Source: Medakamo hakoo (lineage: Eukaryota > Chlorophyta > Trebouxiophyceae > Coccomyxaceae). From it: a stretch of 64,000 nt of DNA. Positions 50,790 through 60,642 of this stretch are shown in pieces (the stretch's first letter is position 1; every line of letters starts with the position of its first letter). The notes under the pieces were generated by a model. That model was given only the letters and a program-made list of their open reading frames with translations, searched no databases and was not told where the DNA came from. Made by a program: the position numbers and the translations under genes. Location: the NCBI GenBank assembly GCA_026636295.1, contig CP089463.1, positions 868,001 through 932,000 on the forward strand, written 5' to 3'.

Positions 50790-51013
50790 ACGGGAAAAGC
50801 CGAGTGAGGGGGTGGGGGTGTGCACGCGCACTTGCGCGGCGGGTGCGCCGCGCCCCGCCTGGGTGGTGAGAGAGAGTGTTTTTCACGGGAGCGCGCAGAT
50901 TTTTCTTTCCTTCCTTATGTGTGTGCGTCGGAGATGTATGTGAGTTTGTGTGTGTTTAGGCTGACTGTGCGTCGCGTGGGCTTGCGCCCGCGCGCGTGCG
51001 CGGCGGGCCGAGG

Positions 51014-51018
51014 TGTAA
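51014..51018 (+). terminator. Candidate UGUAA poly(A) signal of HSP90
   Basis: TGTAA lies 224 nt after the HSP90 stop codon, just before the convergent oxygenase gene ends. Confidence 0.35.
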
Positions 51019-51066
51019 GGGAAAAAACGCACGGTCGAAAAAACAACCCACCCTCGTCTCATTTGT

Positions 51067-52284
51067 CTACAGCTCGAAATTGCTCAGCACTTTGCTCTCT
51101 AGATGCGCGCCGTACTCCACCTCTTCGCCCGCCAGCGCGGCCGCGCCGGGCAGCTGCGGCGGCGCTCGCACCCGCGCCTCAAACGCCGGCTCGTAAAAAA
51201 ACGCGACGCTCGTGCGCGGGCGGCCCACGCCCGCGTACACCACGCGGTGCCGGGTCGGCGTGTACGCGCCCGCACTCCACAGCCGCCACATGTCACCCGT
51301 GTTGCAGACGACCGCGCCATCGACGGGCGGCGCGGCGATCCAGTCGCCCGCCGCGTTGCGCACTTCCAGCCCCGGCGCGTCTGCCGCCACAAACGTCAGC
51401 AGCCCGTAATCGCAGTGCTCGCCGCACGACAGGCCGACGTCCCGGGGCAGCTCGCCGCGGCCGCGCTTGGCCGCTGCGATGGAGGCCAGCGCTGCCGGCG
51501 GGAGGGGAGGGTAGGAAATGACGCGCGTGACCCAGGCGGATGACGCCGCGTGTGTGAACCCGCCGCCGGGACCCTCAAAAAACGACGGTGGCAGGCCCAG
51601 GCCTGCTGCCATGCCACGTGTGATGGCCTGGCCCAGGTGGAGGCAGGACGAAATGTGGTTTTGCAAGCCGGTGACGAAGTCGGGCGCGCCGTCCGGCCAG
51701 GGGTTGGTGCCGTGCAGCGGCGACGGCCGGACGGGCGACCCGCGCGGCTCGAAATACAGGTCCAAGCCTTCATGCGCGTCGCGCACAAAGCCGCCTCCGT
51801 ACCGCGTCACATTCGCGCCCAGGGGTTGCCAGCCACGGAAGTGGGTGGCCGGCGACAGCGCGACGCGCCGCTTTTCGGGTTCGGGCCGCGCGAACCATTC
51901 AGCGGCCGCAGAGAGGAGGGCAGGGACTCCACCAATCACGCCGTCCAGCCCGCTCGCGTAGAAAAAGCCGACATCCCGGGCCGCGACGTGGAGGCGAGCA
52001 GCTGTGGCCGCGACGGAAGCCGGCGATGCTGCGTCGTCCAGCAGCGGGCGGACGTCGATGACGGGGAGGGCGGAGAAGGAGGTGGAGGTGGAGGTGGGGG
52101 TGGAGGTCGTGCGCGCCGTTGCCGCGTCGGCGCTTGGCGTGTCGGCGGCGCCTGCTGCTTGCGGCGCCCGCTCCAGCCCAGCCGAGACTGAGGCGAACAC
52201 ACGCCGGGTCACGGAGGTCAGCGAGGCGGAAGCCCAGCCCGCGCCTGCGGCCGTGGCGGCCCTTGCGCAAAGTGGGCGAAGCAT
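51067..52284 (-). CDS. 2-oxoglutarate/Fe(II) oxygenase, isopenicillin-N-synthase-like
   Basis: A single exon gives 405 residues. The DIOX_N part begins at LPVIDVRPLLDD and contains AARDVGFFYASGLDG and EKRRVALSPATHFRGWQPLG. The jelly-roll core has the iron ligands in GEHCDYGLLTFV (HxD) and in THRHRVVYAG-type context (TRHRVVYAGVGRPRTSVAFF), where the distal His is followed by the Arg-x-Ser 2-oxoglutarate anchor (RTS). The N-terminus (MLRPLCARAATAAGAGWASA) is Arg/Ala/Ser rich and may direct the protein to mitochondria. The substrate cannot be told from the sequence; related plant and algal enzymes hydroxylate or desaturate small molecules. Its start is only 62 bp from that of the divergent SLC43-like gene. 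Confidence 0.88.
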   Translation of the reverse strand: MLRPLCARAATAAGAGWASASLTSVTRRVFASVSAGLERAPQAAGAADTPSADAATARTTSTPTSTSTSFSALPVIDVRPLLDDAASPASVAATAARLHVAARDVGFFYASGLDGVIGGVPALLSAAAEWFARPEPEKRRVALSPATHFRGWQPLGANVTRYGGGFVRDAHEGLDLYFEPRGSPVRPSPLHGTNPWPDGAPDFVTGLQNHISSCLHLGQAITRGMAAGLGLPPSFFEGPGGGFTHAASSAWVTRVISYPPLPPAALASIAAAKRGRGELPRDVGLSCGEHCDYGLLTFVAADAPGLEVRNAAGDWIAAPPVDGAVVCNTGDMWRLWSAGAYTPTRHRVVYAGVGRPRTSVAFFYEPAFEARVRAPPQLPGAAALAGEEVEYGAHLESKVLSNFEL

Positions 52285-52346
52285 TGAGAGACTGTGAGCG
52301 ACGTGCGCGTCGAAACCACTCTGCCCAAAAAAAATTGAGGAAAGCC

Positions 52347-54674
52347 ATGGCGCCTGGCCTGGCCCTCCCGCGTGGCTGGCAGGATGCCAAGTACATCCTA
52401 CTGCTGCAGGCCTTCCTCGGCGAGTTTGTCCAAGGTACGGGATGCCGAGGGCGTGGAGGGCGGATGGACCGACGAAAGCCCATGGCTTTTTTTTTTTTCT
52501 CACGCGCTCCCCTCCTCTCCACACACAACCAGGCGGCCTCATCTTCGGGTGGAACGCCCTGGCGCTCATGCTGCGGGACCAGGGCGCGTACGTGGACGGC
52601 TGCCCGGCCGACGTGTCGAATGGTAATGGGCGGGGATGGACCGGACGGGGCGATTTGTCTTCGCCGTCGCTGTGCGCTCGCCAAACCTTCCGACTCTCAC
52701 CCCCCCCCCCCCCCCCCCCCCCCCCTCCCGTCTCCCGTCTGTCCACCAAAACCTCAGGCCTGTGCACCACCCAGGAAAACCGCTTGGCCGTCGTCTGGAC
52801 GGTCGGCGTCTTTGCCCTGAACTCCGGCCCCGTCCTCGTCGGCCCCGTCCTGGACTGGCTAGGCCCCAAACTGACGCTGTTACTAGGCGTCGCGCTGAAC
52901 ATGGCGGGCCTGGCCCTCGTCGGCTGCGCGCCGACCGCGCGCGGCGCACTGCCCGCCGGCGCCGTCCTCATGGGCTTGGGCGGCATCACCTTCCACCTGG
53001 CCCAGTTCCACGTGTCCAACCTGTTCCCGACGCGGCGGGGCCTCATTTCCAGCCTCATGGTCGCGGGCTTCACCGGGTGTGGCATCGTCTTTTACTTCCT
53101 GGACCTGATTTACAACGCGGTGTTGAGGAAGGAGACGGCGCCTCCACCGGCCTCCGTGTTCAGGGCCGTCCTGCTCGGCTACGCGGGCGTGTGCGCGGTG
53201 TGGGTGCCGCTGGCTTTTTGGTTGGCGCCCTGGCACGCCCTGCGAGTTGGCCAAGCGTTTGTGCGGAAAGGCGGCGCGCGCTTTGGCGTCGTGGAACGCC
53301 GGGCGGTGGAGGCTCGGGCGGCGGCGGAGGCGGCGGCGGACGCGGCGGCGGGCGTGGCCATGACCGCCGTCGGAGCGGCTGCTGCGCCTGCCGTCGCGGG
53401 CCCGCCGGCCGGCCTGCCGCCTGTTTCGACGGCGCGCGCAGACGGAGGCGGTGGCGCCGGCCCGCTGGACCTCAAGGCCGTGTCCCCCTCCCCCGGCCCC
53501 TCGCCCGGCCCCCTGTCGGGCGAAGCCGCTCTGGCCTACATGGGTGCAGGCGGGCGCGCCGCCGGCCCCGCCTCCACCGCCGCCGACCGGTCCGGCTCCC
53601 TCGCGTCTGGCGCGTCCCTGCTCGGCCCCGACGGCGCGCCCGCGCCCGGCGCCTCCCCCACCTTCGCCTCCACCGCGTCCGCCTCCCTCTACCCGGGCGC
53701 GGACTCGGCCGACCCGCGGTGGGCGGACCTCGACTCGCCCAGTGGGCTGGGGGGCGGGCGGTCCGCCGCCGCGCCGCCGCCGGGCCCGTCGGCCGACGTC
53801 ACGTACGGCCCGCTCACCTTTGAAGCCCGCCGCTTCGTGGACTTGCGCGAGAAGGGCTTCTGGGCGCAGTTCACGTCGCCCGAATCCACGGGCATGGGCG
53901 CGTTCTACACGCTGAACGTCCTGGCCATCCAATTCTACCTCGGCACCGCCCGCCTGCAGCTGGGGTGGAAGGGCGACGCGGCGACGGGGTACGCCTTCAC
54001 CAAGGCCGCCACCATCCTGCCCGCCTTTGGCTTCGTCGCCATACCCGCGGCGGCCTGGCTGCTGGACAAGCGCGGGTACGGTGCGACGCTGGGCGCCATC
54101 AACGCGCTGGGCGTGCTGGCGTCCCTGTTCCAAGCCATCCCAGGCCTGAGGATCCAGGCGGTGACGCTCGCGCTGTGGGCGACGGGGCGCTTCCTGCTCT
54201 ACACGTCCTACTTTGCCATTTTCGGGGCGCTGTTTGGGTTCCGGAATTTCGGGCGCATGGTCGCGATCGACAACACTGTGAATGGCGTGGTGGGCTTGCT
54301 GCAGGTGCGTCGTCGTTTTTTGTTTGACGGGAGGAAGAGAGAGGGTGGGCCGCGTGTTTTTTTTCCATCCATCCCCTCCCCGACTCACGCCCCACCCCAA
54401 TTCACAGCTTCCGCTGACGACCTGGGCTTTGCATGGCTTGGGCGGCAACTTCACGGCCATCAACCTCATCCAAGCCGCCTTCCTGCTCCCCCTGTTCGCC
54501 TTCTGCTGGGCGATGAGGAAGTGGGAGACGACCGACCTGGTCCCGATCCGCCCCGCGGAAGGCGAGGCGCTGCCTGTGAATTTGTTGGGTCCGCGGCCTG
54601 CGCGGGAGGCGCGGTTCTTAGGCACGCTGGAGAAAAGGCTGGCGGGCGTCGCGGGTGGGGGGATGGATGGGTGA
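52347..54674 (+). CDS. MFS transporter, SLC43/FMP42-like
   Basis: Exons 52347-52434, 52533-52622, 52758-54304 and 54408-54674 give 663 residues. The first half has about six membrane helices with the family start KYILLLQAFLGEFVQ, GLIFGWNALALMLRDQGAYV, then RLAVVWTVGVFALNSGPVLV and GPVLDWLGPKLTLLLGVAL, GGITFHLAQFHVSNLFPTRR and GLISSLMVAGFTGCGIVFYF. A long disordered cytosolic loop (about residues 270-440, Ala/Gly/Pro/Ser) separates the second half (FYTLNVLAIQFYLGTARLQL; FLLYTSYFAIFGALFGFRNF; GLGGNFTAINLIQAAFLLPL). SLC43 members carry amino acids or related solutes; the substrate here is unknown. Several hydrophobic N-terminal helices are split by introns. A 26-base C run lies in the second intron. 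Confidence 0.83.
52700..52725. repeat. Homopolymer C(26) in intron
   Basis: An uninterrupted run of about 26 C (G on the other strand) lies in the second intron of the SLC43-like gene, about 30 bp before the acceptor. Its exact length may be affected by sequencing error. Confidence 0.9.
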
Positions 54675-54884
54675 GGGGCGGCGGGCCGGGCCGGGCGGGC
54701 GTGGGCTGTGCGCGTGTTATTGATGATAGAAAGAGCGAAAGAGCGGCTTGGGACTTTGGACACCCATACCCCGCTCCCACCCCCACCCTCCAAAAAAAAA
54801 AAAGAAAAAAATTCGACATGCAAATGCACCAACAATCACGCCCAACTGTCTAACGAAACAAGTCCCACCTCTCCTGTGCGCCCC

Positions 54885-57108
54885 TCAATCCTCCTTGCCC
54901 GCCTTCCACCGCGCCCACGCCTCCTCCACCCACAACGGCCCGTCGTCCGCCGCCCAGTCCTGGCGGTCTGCCGACCCCCACGTCGTGAAGATGGCCGCGC
55001 CGGCCACCAGAATGGCCGCCGTCGGCGCAAACATGGCCGCCGTCCAGTCGCCGCCCGTCGCATCCAGCGCCGCGCCCGTTGCGGCCACGCCCAGCACGCC
55101 CGGGATCGCGCCCACCGCCGTCGTCCCGCCCAGCAGCAGCGGCGCGTAGCGCGGGCACAGGTCCGCGTGGTTGCAGTACAGGCCGACGAGGGACAGCGAC
55201 GACAGGCCCAGGGCAGCCGTCACCAACGCCAGCGTTGCCGCGCCGTCGCCTGTCGGCAAGGACCACGCGCCGACCAGGCCCAGACACACGGCGGGCGCCA
55301 AGAACGCGGCGGCTTGCGCGGCCTTCCGCGCCGTTTCGACGGGCACGCCCCTCGCCAGCGCGGCGTCCGAAGCCGGGCCCGCCGCCGTCGCGACGGCCAG
55401 GGCGGCCGCGGGCGGGAGGAGGGCCGCGCCGGCGGCCTGGTCCAGGGACAGGGCCATGGCGTCCGTGAAAAAGGACGGCAGCCAGGCCATCAGGACGTAG
55501 TGCAGCCAGTTGTTGGCAAAGTGGGTGGCGGCGAGCGCCCTGTACGCGGGCGACCGCAGGAACGCCCGCCAGGGCACGCGGGCGTTCGTGGGGGACGCGT
55601 CGTCGTCGTCGATGGACGCGGTCGCGGTCGCGGTCGGAGGCGGCGGGTCCGTCGTCGTCCCCGGCGGGAGGTGGCCCAGGCGGGCGGCCAGCCCAGGGTC
55701 GGCCGCACCCACGGACGGCAGGACGGACCGCGTGAACCAGAGCGACCACAGCCCGCCGACCGCGCCGAAGCCGTAAAAAACCGCGGCCCAGCCAAAGGCT
55801 TCAATGAGCGGTGGGGCGGCCAACAGCCCGATGAGCGAGCCCGCGTGCAGGCCGCCAAAGACAAACGTCGTGACGCGCGCGCGCTCCGCGGGCGGGGCGG
55901 ACCGGGCGACGATGTCGGTGGCGGCGGAGGGGGCCAGGCCCTCTCCCAGCCCGACGGCGACGCGGGCTAAGAGGAGGGCTGGGAAGACGGGCGCGACGAG
56001 CGGGACGGCGGCGGTGGCGGCGGACCACAGCGCGACGCCGCCCGGCAGCATGGCCGCGCCACCGACCCGCGCGGCTGCATAGCCTGCGGGAACCTGGGTC
56101 AGGGCATACCCGGCGAAAAACGCGCTTTGAACGAGGCCGGACGTGGAGGCGGACCACCCAAAATCGGCGGCCATGGGGATGATGGCGACGGACATGTTGA
56201 CTTTGTCCTGGAGAGAAAAAACACGTAGGGAGGTGTGTGTGTGTGTGTATGTGGGTGGGTGGAATGGGATGGGGTGGGTTGAGGTGGAGCACGGGTGGGG
56301 AGGAAGAGCCCAAGGGACGCGCGCATCCCCCTCCCACGCCCACCCCCACACAGCTCACCATGTTGCAAATGACAAACGCCAGGCTCGTCGCCCCAGCCAG
56401 CTTGTACCTGGGCGGCAGGTCGGCCAAGGACCCGGCCGCGGCGGCTTCCAGGATGGCGGTGAGCGGGCCAGGCTCGGACGATGGTGGGGGAGGCGGCTGG
56501 TCGTGGAGGCCCGGGATGGCGGTGCTGCTGCTGGTGGATGCCGCGCCACCACTGGTCGCCCGGTCGTCGCCTTCATCCGCGCCTGGCAGGCGCAGCAGGC
56601 GGGCTGCCCGGGCCCGGAGGCTGTCCAAGCCGGCCGACCCACCACCCGCTGCTTCGACCACCTCTTCATTCGAGGGCGCGGGCGGGGAGGGCGGGCGTGC
56701 CGCGGCCGGCCTGTCCGGCAGGCGGCGAGCTGGTGCTCTTGATGGTGATGGCGGCCTGTCGGGCGGCGGCGGCTGGGCGGCAGCGGTCGTCACGGCCGGC
56801 CGTCGGGCGCGGCGGTGCGTGTGCGCGCGGCCGAGCGCGAGAGGTGCCGGCGCGGCCGCGCGGCTGTTTGGGTGTTGTCAAGTGTGGGGAAGCGGGGGGC
56901 GTTGGTGAGTTTCCCGGCGTGCGCTGGCGCAAGGCCACGTCCTCAAGATTCAGCCTGGCTGGAAGCGAGGGGTGTGCGGGCGTGGGAAGCCCCCCGGCCG
57001 GGCTCGAAAAGGGCACGCGCGTTGGGCGCTGCCATGCGCTGTGTCCGCCCGCTGTTCCGTCGACGAGGCGGCGACGTGCACGCCTGTTCCTCACCTGGCC
57101 GCCCACAT
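54885..57108 (-). CDS. ANTR/PHT4-type anion (phosphate) transporter, MFS/SLC17
   Basis: Plant members carry phosphate or ascorbate across plastid or Golgi membranes with Na+ or H+. Exons 57095-57108 (14 nt), 56359-56863 and 54885-56207 give 613 residues. The 150-residue N-terminus is Pro/Ala/Arg rich and suits a plastid transit peptide. The MFS core begins RYKLAGATSLAFVICNM and, after the intron, DKVNMSVAIIPMAADFGWSA, then GLVQSAFFAGYALTQVPAGY, the ANTR signature. Later parts include GLGEGLAPSAATDIVA, FGGLHAGSLIGLLAAPPLIE and GDWTAAMFAPTAAILVAGAA. No ATG exists in the second-exon frame before a stop, so an upstream exon is needed; the ATG at 57108 with MWAA fits phase 2 exactly. The short exon remains a prediction. 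Confidence 0.88.
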
Positions 57109-57284
57109 GGCGGGCTATGTCGGACACCCGCGCAGTCAGTGGCAGGTTCGGGTGAGGGGAGAGGTGCGTCGACGCCTGCCAACCCTGCGGAAAGAAACAC
57201 GAGCGGGGCCCGACGCTCGCCGGACCGAGAGGAAGGCGCAGTGAGTGAGTCGATGGCATCCTGGCCTGCCCTCTTCCGGTCTAC

Positions 57285-57285
<1 letters not shown>

Positions 57286-57317
<32 letters not shown>
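57286..57317. repeat. (CA)16 microsatellite
   Basis: A perfect CA run of about 32 bp lies just after the stop of the SPOUT methyltransferase gene (minus strand). Confidence 0.95.
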
Positions 57318-57318
<1 letters not shown>

Positions 57319-57328
57319 ACACACCACC

Positions 57329-58276
57329 TTACCCATCCAACGCCGCTTCCACAGCCCTGAAAAGCAGGTGCACCGCTGCTGTCTCGCTGCGCGTCGCCCC
57401 CGCCCGCGTCAGCAGCGACCGCGCCACGCCGGCCGACCTTTTTTTGCGCCCGTGCGCGGGCCCGCTGTTCTCTCCAGGCGCCAAGCCCACGCGCTGCGCC
57501 AGCCGGGACGCACGCTCCACCAGGGCGGAGATGTCGGCGGGCGTGGCGAGGTCGACACCGGGCACCAAGGGCGGGAGCGGCGCGCCACCGGCCCTCCCAC
57601 TGTCACCCCCACCCCCCGCCTCGTGCAGCAGGGCCAGGCACACCGCGACCGCCGCGCCCAGGTTGAGCGAGCCGTGCGTGCCCGGGGCCGGCAGGGCCAC
57701 GCACCCGCCGCCGCACAGTGCGACTTCCGCGTCGGTGAGGCCGCTTTCCTCCCGGCCAAACACGAGCGTCAGCGGCGGTGGCGGCGTGGACGCGGCGCGC
57801 AGGGCAGCGGCGAGCTCGGCCGGCCTGGAGAAAGAGCGCGGCCCCGCGCGTGCGGTCCCGGCCCGCCGCGTCACCGCCACGGCCCACGCCGGGCCCAGCT
57901 GCGGCAACAAAGTCTCGAAATCGGGCGCGACGACCGCCCGCGCCAGCAACCCGCCGCCCGCGCTGTCGGCGGACCCGCGCGCGACGCGCCGTGCTGCAGG
58001 CCGGTACATTGGGGACGGCAGGCCAGCAGCGCCGGTGTGCGCTTCCCACTCAAAGCGCGGGCCTGCGACCGCAAGAACGCTCGCTCCGTAGTTGGCGGCG
58101 GCTCGTGCCGCAGCTCCGACGTTCTCGGGCGACTTCGGCCCGACGAGGACGACAGTCGTGGTTGGGAGGATGGCGGCCGGTGCAGGCGTGCAGGCGCTGG
58201 ACGCGTGGCAGGGCGTGCGATGACAAATGTGCCTGGTTGGCCGTCCTCTACGAGCACTAAGCGACGTGTTGGCCAT
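57329..58276 (-). CDS. TrmJ/SpoU-type (SPOUT) RNA 2'-O-methyltransferase
   Basis: A single exon gives 315 residues. All three SPOUT motifs of the TrmH/SpoU class are present: motif 1 VVLVGPKSPENVGAAARAAA with the catalytic Asn-Arg region (ENVGAAARA), motif 2 LVFGREESGLTDAEVALC, and motif 3 GSLNLGAAVAVCLALLHEA. The GREESGL and the order of motifs match bacterial TrmJ, which methylates tRNA position 32. The N-terminal 40 residues (MANTSLSARRGRPTRHICHR) resemble an organellar presequence, so the target is probably plastid or mitochondrial tRNA or rRNA. The exact substrate is unknown. The start is 113 bp from that of the divergent VTT gene. Confidence 0.9.
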   Translation of the reverse strand: MANTSLSARRGRPTRHICHRTPCHASSACTPAPAAILPTTTVVLVGPKSPENVGAAARAAANYGASVLAVAGPRFEWEAHTGAAGLPSPMYRPAARRVARGSADSAGGGLLARAVVAPDFETLLPQLGPAWAVAVTRRAGTARAGPRSFSRPAELAAALRAASTPPPPLTLVFGREESGLTDAEVALCGGGCVALPAPGTHGSLNLGAAVAVCLALLHEAGGGGDSGRAGGAPLPPLVPGVDLATPADISALVERASRLAQRVGLAPGENSGPAHGRKKRSAGVARSLLTRAGATRSETAAVHLLFRAVEAALDG

Positions 58277-58389
58277 TGCGTCACACTAAACGGGCGCCGG
58301 ATGCGGGCCGCGCGCGCGTCCCGGAAAAAGGAATACTTTGTTCTAACTCGACTGCCGAGCATTTACATAAAAAAAACAAAAACAACAGA

Positions 58390-59553
58390 ATGGCGGGCTT
58401 GGCGTCGCCCCGCCTGTCCTCAGCCCCGTCATTGGACGGGGGCGTCCTGCCCCCCGCAGCGCCCCTCACACGCCTCCAGTCTCTGCTGTCCCCCATCCCG
58501 GGCGCCCTAGGCTCGCTCCACCTCTCGCGCGCGACTGCGAAGAAGCTCGGGCTGACGGTGCTGGGCTGTGCGGCGCTCATTGTGCTCGGGCATGCGGTGT
58601 GGCGAGGGGGCGGCTTCCACGTCGTGGCCAGCCTGGTGGTGAGCGCGTGGAGACGGGTGTTTGTGCGGGCGCGTGTGTGTGTCTTGTGCGCGTGCTCGCA
58701 TCAACTTTTTTCGGCCGGCTTCGCGCCTCAGACAACCAACCTTCCTCTCCCTCTCTCATCCCGCCCATCACAAAAACAGACCCGCCAGCGCCTGGAAGCC
58801 GCGCTCGCCTGGATGGGCGACCACCCCAAGCGCGGCGCCGCCCTCTTTGCGCTGGTAGAAGCTGTCGCCGTCGTGGCGCTGGCGCCGGCGTCCTTGTTCG
58901 CCATGGCGGCCGGCGCGCTGTTTGGCCCCGTCGCTGGCGGCGCCCTGTCCTGGGCCGGCCTCGCCGCGGGGCAGACGGCAGCGTTCGCCGTCGGACGAAC
59001 GCTGTTTCGCGACAGGGTGCGGGCCTGGCTCGCTGCCGCGCCCCCGCGCTGGGCGGCCATCGACGCCGCCGTCGGCAAGGGGGGCTGGCGGCTCGCGGCG
59101 CTGCTGCGCCTGTCCCCCGCCGTCCCGTGGAATTTACTAAACTACGGCCTCTCCGCCACGTCACTGGCCACGCTGCCGTACGCCCTCGCCTCCGCCGCTG
59201 CTGTCGCGCCCTGGTGCGCGCTCTTTGCCTACCTGGGCTCGCTCGCGCGGTCGCTGGCAGACGTCCTGGACGGGAGCGCGGGGCCCGGCGGGCCCGCGGC
59301 CGCCGCGATGGTCGCGGCGGGCGGCGCGCTCGTCGTCGCCGCCGTCTGGTATGTGGCCGCCATCTCCAAGCGCACGGTCGAGGAGTCGCTGCGCGGCGCG
59401 GCGCCGGGCGCGGCGGCGCTGGCGGAGGAGTTGGAAGGCCTGGACCCGCTGGCCGCGGTGGAGGGCGGCGACGGGGCCGCGCCACACCCACCACCGCCGG
59501 CCGAGGTGCAGATGAGCGGGTTGGCAGGAGCCGCCGCCGCCACCCGGGCCTAG
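58390..59553 (+). CDS. VTT-domain (TVP38/TMEM64/DedA-like) membrane protein
   Basis: Exons 58390-58638 and 58780-59553 (phase 0) give 340 residues. VTT proteins are membrane proteins of ER, Golgi or plastid with roles in lipid movement; several act as scramblases. The VTT core has FALVEAVAVVALAPASLFAM then AAGALFGPVAGGALSWAGLA and AGQTAAFAVGRTLFRDRVRA, the reentrant-loop motif RLSPAVPWNLLNYGLSATSL and CALFAYLGSLARSLADVL. About six hydrophobic segments are visible, one before the intron (KKLGLTVLGCAALIVLGHAV). The motif F/GxxxG, with the conserved Arg and Pro of RLSPxxPWNLLNY, fits the plant SNARE-associated Golgi protein family. The C-terminal tail is soluble and acidic. Confidence 0.92.
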   Translation: MAGLASPRLSSAPSLDGGVLPPAAPLTRLQSLLSPIPGALGSLHLSRATAKKLGLTVLGCAALIVLGHAVWRGGGFHVVASLVVSAWRRVFVRARVCVLCACSHQLFSAGFAPQTTNLPLPLSSRPSQKQTRQRLEAALAWMGDHPKRGAALFALVEAVAVVALAPASLFAMAAGALFGPVAGGALSWAGLAAGQTAAFAVGRTLFRDRVRAWLAAAPPRWAAIDAAVGKGGWRLAALLRLSPAVPWNLLNYGLSATSLATLPYALASAAAVAPWCALFAYLGSLARSLADVLDGSAGPGGPAAAAMVAAGGALVVAAVWYVAAISKRTVEESLRGAAPGAAALAEELEGLDPLAAVEGGDGAAPHPPPPAEVQMSGLAGAAAATRA

Positions 59554-59581
59554 GATGGCGACTTGGTTTAGCACACGAAGT

Positions 59582-59586
59582 TGTAA
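59582..59586 (+). terminator. Candidate UGUAA poly(A) signal of VTT gene
   Basis: TGTAA lies 28 nt after the VTT gene stop codon, inside the 50-bp gap to the convergent PEX11 gene. Confidence 0.45.
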
Positions 59587-59603
59587 GATGTCAGCACAGT
59601 TTT

Positions 59604-60578
59604 CTACACGCCCTTTTTCACGCCACCACCGCCCTTCGCGCCCGTCGTCGCCAGCCACACTTTGCGCGCGCCCAGCACTGCTGATGCCAGGCCAGCACCC
59701 GCCAGGACGGGCTTGGACCCCAGCAGCCCGCCGCTGCCGTCCCGCAAGTCCGCCAGGGCGAGCAGCGCATCGCACGCGTCTTGGGCCAGGGCAGCCCGCA
59801 GCACGGACCGCCGGGCGCGGAGGGCGGAGAGCTGGGCCTGGAGCGCGGGGCCGTCCTCAGGGTGGCTGCCGTCCCGGGCGGCGGCGCGCGCGGACGTCAA
59901 CAGCCCCACCTCCCGCAGCGCCAGCTCGTCCAGGGCTGCGAGGACCAGGCCCGAACTGCCGATGTACGAGACGAGCTCGGCGGCAGCGGACAGGCGGGCC
60001 AGAGGCGGGCCCCACGCCCGCGGCGCCGCTTTCGCTCGGACCAGCCAGGTGCCCTGCTCGAAAAAATAGTAGAGCGCGTCGCCCGCGCCCGCCAGGGCAG
60101 CCAAAAAAGCGCCCGTCCCCAGCGCGCCCGTCAGCGCGGCCAGGCCGCCTGCTTTGCGCCCTGCCTGAATGCCTTGCAACCACTTGCCCAGGCGGTACGC
60201 CTTGCGCGAGTCGCCGATGGAAGCCTGCAGCGCGTCCAGGCGTGTCGAGGCGAGGGACGGGGCGGGGACCGCGCCACTGACGAGAGCGAGCCGGCAGGCG
60301 TACCGCACGAGCTTGAGGAGCTTGTCGATGCCGTCACGCTGTTTCAGGTAGGAGACGGCCAGGTCGAGGGCGTCGGGTGCGGGTGGAGAGGACGTGGATG
60401 GAACGGCGGTGGGTCGTGCCGATGCCGGCGCGGGCGCGGGCGCGGGCGATCCCGCCCACGGCGGAGGGGGGAAACTGCCGCCGTTCCACACGTCGCCGGG
60501 TGGCCAGGGCGCCTGTGGCGGTGACGCGATGTGCGGCAGCGCCCAGGGCGGCGGCAAGGCCGCTGGCGGGCCTGCCAT
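59604..60578 (-). CDS. PEX11: Peroxisomal membrane protein PEX11
   Basis: PEX11 proteins elongate and divide peroxisomes. A single exon gives 324 residues. After a Pro-rich N-terminus of about 80 residues, the PEX11 domain runs to the C-terminus: LKQRDGIDKLLKLVRYACRL, SIGDSRKAYRLGKWLQGIQA, then ALYYFFEQGTWLVRAKAAP, ELVSYIGSSGLVLAALDELA and QDACDALLALADL. These are the amphipathic-helix and membrane motifs of the family. The start at 60578 (MAGPPAALPPP) is preferred; an in-frame ATG at 60623 adds 15 residues. The gene lies only 64 bp after the stop of the NYN gene on the same strand, and its own stop is 50 bp from that of the convergent VTT gene. Confidence 0.94.
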   Translation of the reverse strand: MAGPPAALPPPWALPHIASPPQAPWPPGDVWNGGSFPPPPWAGSPAPAPAPASARPTAVPSTSSPPAPDALDLAVSYLKQRDGIDKLLKLVRYACRLALVSGAVPAPSLASTRLDALQASIGDSRKAYRLGKWLQGIQAGRKAGGLAALTGALGTGAFLAALAGAGDALYYFFEQGTWLVRAKAAPRAWGPPLARLSAAAELVSYIGSSGLVLAALDELALREVGLLTSARAAARDGSHPEDGPALQAQLSALRARRSVLRAALAQDACDALLALADLRDGSGGLLGSKPVLAGAGLASAVLGARKVWLATTGAKGGGGVKKGV

Positions 60579-60642
60579 GTGCGAGTGAGGGAAGAAATTA
60601 AGTCTGCGACCCCTGACCCCCACTCCCAGCTACACTGTCTAT

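Noticed and set aside
56359-56793. Start of the ANTR transporter at the GTG at 56791-56793
   Set aside because: GTG starts are not expected in a nuclear gene; a phase-matched upstream exon with ATG exists.
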